A stretch of DNA of 54,001 nucleotides, taken from assembly GCA_905250885.1 (NCBI GenBank), contig CAJNOQ010000347.1, forward strand, positions 1-54,001, read 5' to 3'. The notes beneath the pieces are model-generated. The model saw nothing but the letters and a program-made list of their open reading frames with translations, ran no database searches and was not told the origin of the DNA. The translations under genes and the position numbers were made by a program. This document shows positions 17,296-28,446 of the stretch, piece by piece; position 1 is the stretch's first letter; the number at the start of each line of letters is the position of its first letter. This DNA is from Didymodactylos carnosus. Lineage: Eukaryota; Rotifera; Eurotatoria; Philodinida; Philodinidae.

Positions 17296-19522
17296 ATGTT
17301 GTGGCATTCATCGTCGAATAGATTGTTGTCTCGTTGTCGTCATTTTTTCTTGTTTAAACGAATAATGTTATTCTCACCAAGAAGATGTTTGCGACCAATT
17401 TCGGGTAGAATACATAATTTAATATTATCATCATTTTTATCATCAACTATAGCCAACAAATTTCTAAAAGAATTTTGGATTACATGTATGTTATCAACTT
17501 TTACCTTCTATTTACTCTATTATTTGTACGGACATTCTTGGATTATAATATTTATTGTCATGGGTATACTTAGTAAGTGTTTTTACTTCGCATTACTATC
17601 TAATCTAAAGTGAATATCTTAAAGAGAGAATACTAATATTATTAACTATGTTTGTTATTTGTCTATGTCTAATAACTATTATTTGTTTAGCGTTTTAAAA
17701 AGGCAAAGTACCATTGTTGTGAGCACGTATTTTGTTTTCTTGCGATTATTATTCGTTATTTTTGTTATATTAAAATTTTTATAGATTGATATATATATAT
17801 ATATACATACGTTAATAAAATCAATGTAAAAAATAGATTTGACGTATAACGAGTTTTTGCGTAAATTTTTGTAGAAAAAATGCAGTCAATAACTTCTTTC
17901 TTTGCGAATGCTCAACAACAAATAAGTATGTACTATTGCTAATTTTACTTAAAAATTCAGTGTTACTTGAGTACTAACTTAACTATATTGTTCTACTTAC
18001 AGGTTCATTATATGGATTTCAAGATTCATTATTATTTCAACCAAACGAGCCAGATACATCTCGAACCGTTGTTATGTCGCCAGATAGCATGGGTTTACCA
18101 TTTGAAACAGTCACAATTGAAACGCCAGATAATGAAAAACTACATGGATATCTTATTAAACAACAACATCGCTACAGTGAGAAAGACACAATGATATTTT
18201 TTCATGGAAATGCTGGTAATATTGGCCATAGACTTCAAAATGCTCAGATATTATATAGAAGTTGTGATATTAATATTTTATTATTTGATTATCGTGGATA
18301 TGGAAAATCTACTGGTACACCATCTGAAATGGGTTTATATACGGATGCTCAAGCTGTATACGATTTTGTACGAAAACGAGAAGATTTAAATCAAGAGAAA
18401 ATATTTTTATTTGGTCGATCTCTTGGAGGCGCTGTTGCATTTCATCTTGGTAAATATCGATTAGAAAAATGCTTTACTGTTGTAATTATTAAAAATCTAT
18501 TTGTTTTAGCGTCTGAGCTCGGACAAATGAATTCAGTGCCGCCATTATCATGTGTTATGGTCGAAAATACATTTACTAGTATACCTGAGATGGCTAAACG
18601 TTTATTTCAAGTGTTTGTATTAGATTATGTACCAAATTGGTGTTATAAAAATGTTGTATGTATTCGATCATCGTATATTAAAAAACAAATGTGTTTATGT
18701 TATTTTTATCTAGTTTTCTTCATTATCAAAAATACGCCATATCAAAGTTCCCGTTTTATTTCTGTCTGGTGGACAGGATGAACTTGTGCCAACTATCATG
18801 ATGCAAAAATTATTTGAAGTAATTATTTTTTGTTTAACAGAAACTATCAACTAAACATTCTTTATTTTTCGTCTTGTTTTAGGAATGTAAAAGTCAAAAA
18901 AAATATTTTCATAATTTTCCAGATGGTATGCATAATACCACATGGTTAGCAAGCGATTATTCACAAATTATACGAAAATTTCTTATTGATGTAAGTTTAA
19001 ATATACTTCAATTTTTATTTTAGAAAAAACGTACAACTTCAGTAAATTCTTATTAGAACTGCCATAAATCACGTTACTTTTACATCTTTATTTGCTTTAT
19101 GCTAATAGTTACTTTCAATAAGTTTATTATTCTTTAGTAGATTAATCTTTTACAATCTATTTGAATCAGACTTTGCAGCAAAATTGAACTATAGATGCAT
19201 GTTTACTGTGAAAATAGATAGATCATTGAAGACTAAATACTCACTCGTTTACTCTTTTAAATTTCGAATTGAGAACGTATTATAAGAGCAAAGGTATTTG
19301 TCGTGATATTCAACGTCTCACAAGATTAGAATGGTACGCTAAAATAATTATCTTACTTTTAAATAATTTTCTTATACGTTAAGTTTCATTTTTTTCTTGA
19401 TTAAATTAAAATCTTAGTTTATCTTCTATTTGTTCTAGTGTAACAATGAACGTTCTCGCCATTCATCGTCGTCAGATCACAAAGGCATAGATATTCAAAA
19501 TTTTCTTCAACAAGATAGCTGA
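17296..19522 (+). CDS. ABHD13: ABHD13-type alpha/beta hydrolase (BEM46 family), single-pass membrane protein
   Basis: Exons: 17296-17563, 18003-18449, 18510-18655, 18714-18818, 18883-18990, 19439-19522, giving about 385 residues (vertebrate ABHD13 has 337). An N-terminal basic stretch of about 65 residues precedes a membrane segment at about 70-90 (FYLLYYLYGHSWIIIFIVMG). The hydrolase core follows with FFHGNAGNIGHR, the nucleophile elbow GRSLGG (Ser near 229), the acid in SGGQDELVP and the His in FPDGMHNTTW, so the triad is complete. The final 28 residues are Ser/His/Gln-rich and have no family counterpart that I recall. The earlier ATG at 17286 runs into a stop, so 17296 is chosen. A possible extra 51-nt exon (17875-17925) and a 60-nt intron without stops (18450-18509) are treated as findings. 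Physiological substrate unknown. Confidence 0.9.
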
Positions 19523-20178
19523 TAAACAGAAGAAAGACTAATATAATGAGTTAATTATAATATAACGAAGTAGATACGTTCTACTTTCATCTTTTAATAT
19601 ATTTTCAATTTACCTTGTTTGATGTTTGATACACTGTTGATAAAATAATTAATGGAAACAAAAATAGTTCAAATAGTTTTCTATGGACATGTACGAAACA
19701 TGATAATTACATTGCCACAATACTTATACAAACAGTTTTGATCTACGTAAATGTGATGTTTCAATTTATGTTATGTTTCAATTTATGTTATGTTTTACTT
19801 CATTCTACACGTCAGTTGTGTTTGTAACTATTGTATCGATCTCACTCGTTTTTTTTTTAATACTATTCATCCTTGTATCATATAGCCCATTTTATTTGGT
19901 GTTGTTTACTTTTTTTATATTTCCAAAAAGTTAAAATAAAATCAAGGACATGTTTTAGTCAAGTATTCCATAAATATCAGTACGGTTACTCTGATTTTCT
20001 TTACGCACAGTAGGTTGTGGAAAATTTATCTTTGAATGAATTAAAAAAAGTTACTCACATAATTTATCGTACATAGTTCATAAGAACAGATGTAGTTGAG
20101 CTGGTTTTCATCATATAAAATAGTCAGATTATTACACTAACTGGTAAAGTTAGGATGTATTAGTATAAAACGGCTTTG
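19523..20178. other. 3' flank of the ABHD13 gene
   Basis: No gene. It includes the likely 3' UTR and a small tandem duplication at about 19760-19796 (two copies of a 17-bp CAATTTATGTTATGTTT unit). Confidence 0.4.
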
Positions 20179-20570
20179 TAGATAGGCATGCGCTGGGTAA
20201 TTATCTAAGGATTTTATATTTTTTCCAAAACCTGGCATTTCGTAAAATTGCTTCGTTAAAAATTTTCTGATCCGCTAAGAATATAGAGCAAACATTTCTG
20301 TAAAAAATGAGAGGTTGGACAGCTCTATACGATTTGTTTTGAGATTTTGGCAGCGATACCTCCATAATGGACTAATCGAGTATTCGTTTACTACTCGATT
20401 ATGTGTTCTTGAGGTAACAAATCATACAGAGCTGTTCAACCTCTCATTTTTCACAGAAATGTTTGCTCTACATTCTTACCGAGTGAGAAAATTTTTAACA
20501 AAGCAATTTACGAAACATCAGATTTTGAAAAAAGTATAAAATCCTTAGACAATTACTCGATGCATGTCTA
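20179..20570. mobile_element. Foldback element, ~155-160-bp inverted arms
   Basis: Left arm 20179-20338 and right arm 20416-20570 are inverted copies at roughly 85% identity by eye (shared words AATTNTCTAAGGATTTTATA, AGAGCAAACATTTCTGT, AAAATGAGAGGTTG). The 77-bp centre holds a second perfect 10-bp hairpin (TAATCGAGTA / TACTCGATTA), so the whole unit is close to one long palindrome. An ORF across it is incidental. No target duplication could be fixed. Confidence 0.8.
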
Positions 20571-23500
20571 TTTGTAGATAATGTTTTTCTTGATTGTTGT
20601 ACTTGAAGGAGAATATGGGCGACAGCAGGTTAAAAGAAAAGATTATTAATAGTATGAGAATAATTTCCCAACAGTTGATCGATCACACAATTTCAGTCGT
20701 TGTACAGCATATAAACTACGCACAATAAATTTACTTTTGCATTTTACTGTAAAAGTAATTTTACATTGAGTCTATACAAGTATAAAATTGATTTTGTGTT
20801 TTTGAATGGTTTAAATTACTAAAATGAAATTTATCTCTCTCGTATTCTGGAAGAATAAAGCTTATATCATATGTCAAGTGCATCATTTCAATTTGTGCTG
20901 ATAGTCAAGAACACCTGCCTTGTTTGTCTAAGAAACTGTAACTATTGTGCGAAGAAGATATCTTACTTTTTTAAGTGTGTGCATCAAAAGGCAAAGTGAC
21001 ACTTGAATTGGTTAAAGTATCACTTAAAAAGACAAAGTTTCTCCAAAAGCTATCACTTTGAGTGTGTGCACGTTTTTAGCAGTCCTTTTTTCTTCCTGAT
21101 GAATTTACTATCAGTTTAAAACTTACGTTGTGTTTGTAATGAAAAAACTACCACTAATGTCATGATAACACTTGTTGTTACGTGAATGCTTTATCATTAT
21201 AATTTTTGCAAAAAGTATACAAAGAACAGATTGCGGTAAAGTATCATCCCCAAAAGAACTAATCGATAGCAATAAAACTCATCAACCTCATTAAACATAC
21301 AAATTTGACACATATTACTGGATAGTCTCATTTAATCTACAACTGAAACAATTTTAATAAACTGTGGATAAGAAAAAAAAGTCAATGAAGTGTCATTTTT
21401 TTTTCTTATTTTTGTTCAATCCTAGAAATATTTTTGCATTTACAAACGAAAATGATTTAAAAAATCATTAAAATTGAGCAAATATTACGAATGAAAAGCT
21501 TATCGTGTGTTATTTCTTTACGAGACGATAACATCACTTGATCGTCAATCATGCTCTTTTCAATTAGATTTACTCTAATAGTTTAATAATAAATATAAAT
21601 TACTGATGGAATAGTTATTGTTTGTTTCTTAATGCCCCTTTTTTTGTTTAAATGAAAATTGATCTTATCAATTTGAACACTATAATGATGGTGCACAAAG
21701 TGAACTATTGCATATTCCTGAAGTAAGTCGAATGTGCATGTCCATGCCTTATTTATAATACACATAAACGTAGATTGACCATATACTTCTCAATTGATCT
21801 AGTATGTCTAACAGATATTTTTTTGAGGAAAAAGAAAGTATTCTACTATTCTCAATATGAATATATGTTTCAAGGGTAATCGTGTGTTCTTGTATGCAAA
21901 AGGAATGAATGCCATCATCCATCATAGACAGTTCAAATGAAAGTGTTATCAATAAATATTCGATCATTATTATAATCATATGCATCATCAACAGTTCTGT
22001 GGAGAAAAAGAAGAGAAAGATGGAGGAAAGAGAAAAGTCCAAACACAATGTGATAACTAATTTCTTTCTGCACATCTCTAATTATTAATTATGACAAAAG
22101 TGTCGCCTAGTTTTTGAACACTTTATTAAGCATAGTAAAAATGTTCTATACGATTGAATGAAGTCATTGTGTAGTTATCGGTAAGTTTCGACATATTTAT
22201 CTCTTAAGAGATGAATGAATTTGTTTGTTGACTCGAGACTTCCATTAAAAAAAATTTTCTGCATATTAAAAATCCGATATGAGCAAAACGTTCAGGGTTC
22301 AAAGAACATTGTATAAATAGACAATGCTCAAAGTTCCAGGTTGAGATAATGAGTGCTTTGAGATGGGGCAAGGATCAGAATTCATAAGTTATATTTTCTC
22401 AAATCCAGTGATGATGTTCTCTTCAAAAAATATTTTTAGGGGAAAAAGTGCTAGATTTTGAAAATAGGGAATTCAATGGTAAGAGTATCGTCAAATAATT
22501 TTGATCTATGAATTTAACTGAATTAGTGTTGAATGCAGTAATTTGTCTGGCACTGATTGTAATGAAACGTAACGAATCGTTACTAACGAATTTACACAAA
22601 AAATTTATAACACTTCTCTTTTTTTTTACAATAATTATAAGTGAAAATTATATTTTCGTTATTGTTTTAAAATCGAAATCTTGTAACTCATCTAATTAAA
22701 GAGTAATCGCAAGGATATAGTAATTCTTTGTTTGTATCAATTATTATAGGTTGAAAGTTAGTTGAGTGACTAATTATTTTCATTCTTCGGTGAAACGAAT
22801 CAAACATTCAAAAAATTCTTTTACTCTATCAATTTCATATTTCATCTTCGATCAAAGTTCAAGCGTAGGTGAAAAATTTCATTAAATTTCTGTTATAGAG
22901 CAGTCTAAGTAGTCAAATTATAGATCGTCTTAGTTTCACGAAGGTTCTCCTTCATCTACTGATTCTAGCATCGTCGTTCAACTAAATCTGTTGTCATGTT
23001 TGACACTCAATCTTTCAGTTCTTAAGCGCAGACAGAAAAGATTAAAAATACACAACTGCTGCTACTTTGAAAGCACAAAAATTAAATGAATCGAACAGAT
23101 GTTATTTAAAAAAAGTCATTTTATAATATTTTTAACATATATAAATATGTAGATCACTGCCCGTGAAAAATCTGATATTCACACTGATGTTAAGAGAAAG
23201 GACAAAAAAAAAAAATCATAATGGATTAATAGCATTAAATATCGTACACACGTAGACAGACATAAACACACATATACACAACAGCTAATTAAAAAAAGAT
23301 GTTTCATAGTATAAAGAACTAATGATCATTTTTGACAACTAATACAGATTTCAAAACAGAATATGTTTCATTTTTTAATTGTCTTTAATAATCTTAATGT
23401 ACGCACGATTTTAGTTTTGTATCATTGTAAAAATAAAAAAAAAGAAACCTTTACTGATTTATCAAAATTTAAGTGGTAACGAAACCCACGGCAATAACAA

Positions 23501-24685
23501 ATCACCAATTACACTTATTTGAAAATAGATAAGTTTAAGTATCATATTTCGACTATTTTTCATTCTTCTTCGTTTCTTTTTTATATTTTACGTATCTAAA
23601 TATAAACATCAGAAATATTTTCATTAAATACTGACTGCTTAAAACTATACATTTAAAAATTTATTTTGTTTCTCTTCATTTTGATAGTTAGTGTACGAAC
23701 ATCATGCAAACACATATTAAATTTCATAAGTGAAATAAACACTCAAGAAACATAAAGTTCTGCAAATAGGATCATGTCAAATCTACTAAATAAAAATAAC
23801 ATTTAAAAATAAACAGAAATCGAAATGTGAACTCAGTCTTACCAATAGAAGTACAACATCATATATATCTAATATTGCTATCTACTCTATTGTTCTTGGA
23901 GATGTGTAAAGGAAAAGAAATGTTTTTTTTACTTTTTTTGTCTATTACATTAGTTTACAAAAAAATAAAAAATTAGAACGTTTGTTGAACTATAATTTTA
24001 TTTTAATAATCGAGCATACGGATATTTCAAACGGTACGCATAATTCAATATTATGTACATCAAAATTTGAATAGATATATATATATATATATATATAGTT
24101 GTTTTTAGCAAAATTTCCATTAAAAGTGTAAGTTATTAGTAGTTTATTGTGACGCTAACTGCGTAAATAAGACACTTGATAATGTGATGATGTTTTCAAG
24201 AAAAACAGAAATCGTAACTCTTTAGCTAATGTATACCTAGATATGTCATTTATTATTATTATTATTATTTACTTGATGAAATTATACTTTTGATGGTTGT
24301 ATATGTAATCTAAAAGAGAAAGAAACTATAACTAACTAACTAGAAATGATATATATTTTAATAAAAAAAATAAAAAAGAAATTATAACAAGTCTATCAAT
24401 ATCTATATTTATAGTAAATATTCTCATTTGTTATGCTATTTTGTTATTATTTTTGTTTAGTTTGACGTTTGTTAGCTAAATGACATGTTACTTTAAAACA
24501 ATATTAATTCATTTAGTACAAAATAAATGATATATAGATAAAAAACTTTTTGAATACGAATAAATGACAATATTAATTATACAAGAAATGGAGACGAAAG
24601 AAAAATGAGTAAATTATGTGTTAAAACAAGATTGATTAATTGAAAAATAATTTTTAAAAAACAAAAAGAAATCTTATTTGTATGT
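20571..24685. other. 4.1-kb AT-rich intergenic region
   Basis: No recognisable gene on either strand. The longest ORFs (21749-22075 minus, 22508-22699 plus) have compositions dictated by AT-rich DNA and no motif. It contains an (AT)12 microsatellite at 24074-24097 and a short ATT run near 24250-24270. The promoter of the esterase gene at 24686 presumably lies at the right end. Confidence 0.5.
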
Positions 24686-27667
24686 ATGTGTAGAATGTTA
24701 ATTACTGTGATAAAAAATTTAATCTATTACTATAGTTGTACAATATTTTTTTGTTTTAATTATTATACCTCATTCATTATTCTATTTTATTTTCGTTCGA
24801 TTAATGCTATAACTAATATTAAATGTCCAACATATGAACGTATTGTTGATCATTTAATATTTAATCAAACATTACCACAACCATGTCAAACATTTATCAA
24901 TTTTTCATCATTTAATAATGATGATTATGTATTAAAATCAGCAGCATATAATCATTCGAATAATAGTGGACCATTTTTAATATCATCAACGGGTATATAT
25001 TATGGAAAACGAATCGAATATAATAATATATATATTGATCAATTTCTTGGTGTCTATTATGCTGAATCACCATTACCATTACAAAAACCAGTAAAAAAAA
25101 AATTTTCATATACAATTCAAAATGCTACTACATTTGGACCATGTTGTATGCAAAGTTTACTTATGACAGAAAATTTATCCTATGGTTCATTTGTTATGAA
25201 ACGAAATTTTGATAATAATTGTTTATCATTAAATATTTATCGATCTGATTTAAGATTTGGTGAAAGAAAAAAAGCTATAACAATTTTTTCACATGGTGGC
25301 AGCAATCAAATTGGTAATATTGTATTAAAATTATTGAAACTAAATATACTAAATATTTTGTATGTTAATAATAAAAATATTGTGAAATAATTAATCTAAT
25401 TTTTAACTAATTTTTCAAAAAAAACTTTTAATTTATGATTCATTTTTTGTATTATGTTTAGGTGCTGGATCTTTGTTTGATGGTAGTATACTTGCCGGTG
25501 AAGGTGATATTATTGTTGTTACGATGAATTTTCGTTTAAATTATCATGGATTTTTAAGCAGTGGTGATACACGTATAAAAGGTAATTTTATCTAGACATT
25601 AGTGTTGAAAATCTAAATATTGAAAGTTTTTATTGTGTATAACTCTTTTATTTGATAAACAAATAACAATGAGTTAATCATAAATATGTCTCTCTAATAT
25701 ATTTCACTATCGAGATCTCTTTTATTTTTTGTTTCCGAGGAAATTATGGACTATGGGATCAATTATTAGCTATTCAATGGGTATCTGAAAATGCACATCT
25801 CTTTGGAGGTGATAATACAAGAATTGTTCTTGCTGGTCATTCGGCTGGTGCAGGAAATGTTATGTTATTACCAGCTAGTCCCTATTGTCGTGGTATGATT
25901 AAACGTGTACTATCACAGTCTGGTACAGGTTTAGCTCCATGGAGTATTAATCATCGTCCAATGAAATTGGTACAACGATTTTCAAAAGAATTTGGATGTG
26001 ATCATTTAGAAGAGAATAGAATGTTAGATTGTGTCTATAAATTATTAGAACAAAAAATTGATTTTTATCGTTTACATCTAAGTTTAAATATAGGTAAGCT
26101 ATTTTTTTAATTAATAGAAAGAATTTATATCAAATAAATACTTCTTATTTAATAGCGGATGATAATCCCTATCCGGTGATTGACAACGATTTTTTGAACG
26201 ATACATTAGAAAATACACTTCAAAGTAATGCTTATCAAAACATTGACATAATGACGGGTGTCACATTAAATGAAGGCCTTTATTTTGCTGAATATCATAT
26301 TGCACATTTCTATAGTAGTCATTTTTCATCGAACATGAAACAAAGAGAGAATGTTGTCAATAATAATAATAGTAATAATCAAAATAAATTCAGAGAAAAA
26401 CGTTTAGTACGAAAGGAAGATGATATTATTTTACCACCGGATATTGTACCAATATCAGCGATTAATGAAGATGAAGTGCGATCATTACCGTTGAATGATG
26501 ATGGACATCCAAAATCATTGGAAGAAAAACAAAAAAATACACCCGATTCAAACGTTTATTTTCAATTAGATGCCTATGGAGTATTGAAACAATTTTCAAA
26601 AGTAAATTATATTGAACGTTATATAAATGCAAATTTTCTTAATGGACATTGTCATTTGGATAATGTACGAAAACGATATGAGACACCAGGTTCGTTTTAC
26701 ATGAAGATAATTTTTTTAGTTTAAAAACTGAAAAAAAAATATGAAAATTTCATCTGTAGGTAAGAATAATATAACAATTCGTTCACGATTATATATTGAT
26801 TTGGTATCAGACTTGATGGTAAGATTTTTAGACAATTAGTTATCTAGTGTAGAATTTTCATATTCTATTATCTTTTAAGTTTAATTATCATATGGTTCAA
26901 CTATTGAATATTCGAGCTAAAACTCCCAATGTAAATTCATCAACATACGCTTATATTTATTCTCATAAGCCAACATTTAAAGCAAAAAGTTTATTTCGAG
27001 ATCATTTAAAAACATTGCCAACTGTTGTTGGACATTTTGCCGAATTAGATTACGTATTTGGTGTTCCATTGGCAAAAGATTATCCAAAAATACACAATAA
27101 TGTTAATAAAAATTGGTATAATTATTCTGTGGAAGAACAAGAATTTAGTAGACAAATAATTCGATATTGGACAAATTTCATTAAAACAGGGTTAGTAGAC
27201 TAAAATCAAAGCTATAGTCAGTCAGTAAGCTTTTTTTTCTTCAAAATTATTCTTTTTTAAGTGATCCTAATGATGGTTTACCAGTACCTGTACAATGGAA
27301 CGCGTATACAAATGTTAATCGTGCCTATATTGATTTAAAATTGAACGATATTCAAAGACGACAAAATTATTTTGATTCAATGTATGATTTCTGGTTTGAG
27401 CTTTATAAACAAGATAAAATTGGTTGTTCGATGATGAAAACAAAAAAGAAAAATATATTTATTATTCTAGCATTAATATTACTTATAATAACATTTATGC
27501 TAGGATTTCTTATTATTCGTCGTCATATTCAAAGAAAAAGTATCTACAGACGATCTATTAACTCACCATCAACAATACCGATATCTTCTCACAATAATGG
27601 TGTTCTTACTCTGAACGATGATCACACAACACAACCGCTAGTCACTTCGTTTCATGTGAAGACGTAA
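24686..27667 (+). CDS. Neuroligin-like carboxylesterase, type I membrane protein with intact catalytic triad
   Basis: Seven exons join in phase: 24686-25313, 25462-25581, 25740-26093, 26156-26689, 26760-26818, 26880-27190, 27262-27667, giving about 803 residues. A hydrophobic N-terminal segment (about 8-36) can act as signal peptide or anchor. The cholinesterase/neuroligin fold follows: FLGVYYAESPL, CLSLNIY, the oxyanion-loop equivalent SHGGSN, DIIVVTMNFRLNYHGFL and GNYGLWDQLLAIQWV. The nucleophile elbow GHSAG has Ser284, GVTLNEG has Glu407, and GHFAELDYVFG has His617. Unlike vertebrate neuroligins, all three triad positions look catalytic. An Asn-rich insertion (about 435-450) contains REKR (447-450), a furin-type site. 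A C-terminal membrane helix (about 735-757) and a roughly 45-residue cytosolic tail give the neuroligin layout. The start at 24686 could instead be the ATG at 24695. It could be an adhesion protein, an enzyme, or both. Confidence 0.85.
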
Positions 27668-27824
27668 AACTAAACTTTTGCTTCGTTATTTTGTGTTTTT
27701 GTCCTTTTTAAAACTATTTTCTTTTTATGTAAAGTAACAGTACCTTCTGTATGCTGAAGGCTTGATAGTATTGTTTTAATAATAAAGGAGAAATGAACAA
27801 TTCACAACGAAAAATATATTCACA

Positions 27825-28446
27825 TTATTGATACACAATAGTGGTTGCCGATGGTTGCTGCTTTTTATAATAACGAGAAGAATGTGGTTCATCAACGTAG
27901 ACAATATTTGATTTTGCTGATTTTGATATTACTGGATCATTTTCATAGACATATTCAACATATTCAGCAGGCTGTTCATCAATATATTCCACATATTCAA
28001 TTGGTTGTGAATTATCGTCGACATAAACGATATCATCCCCATGTAATGTTTTAGATGATGTACGATGTCGACGACTTCTCGTAGGTGCAGGTACATATTG
28101 TACACGCGACGGTTCATTGACATAAACAATGTCCGACTGACGTGGATTGTTGTCATTCATATATACATATTTTGATCGGGGTCTGTGAGAAAATGTACGA
28201 TTTTGATTATCAACATAAATAATTTTTGTTGATCGTGCTGAATGATCCGAATCGCCATAATAAGTATCTGGTTCACGTATCAACTGACCATTTTTTCGAA
28301 CTAAACGAACTTCTTTTCTTTTTGCTGATGGTTCTTTGACAATAACTGTGCGCCGTGAATTACGTGTATTTTCATTATCAGAATCAGAATCAGTTTGATA
28401 AATCGGACGATGATTTTTACTACGAGCAGGAGACGATTTTTTGGAC
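27825..28446 (-). CDS. 3'-terminal exon of an unrecognised protein with Tyr-Val repeats
   Basis: The exon begins after an acceptor (TTCTTAG at 28447-28453), in phase 0, and ends at the stop at 27825. It encodes about 206 residues: a basic/Ser-rich start (SKKSSPARSKNHRPIYQTDS), then at least eight spaced copies of a short Tyr-Val-acidic unit: KIIYVDNQ, KYVYMNDN, DIVYVNEP, VQYVPAP, DIVYVDDN, EYVEYIDE, EYVEYVYE, NIVYVDEP, TIVYQ. Spacers are basic and Ser-rich. There is no ATG before the middle of the exon, so an upstream exon is required. The block ending at donor 31091/31090 is phase-compatible and similar in style (see next entry). No membrane segment or known domain. I know no family with this pattern; cytoskeletal or cuticle-like structural roles would be guesses. 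Confidence 0.6.
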
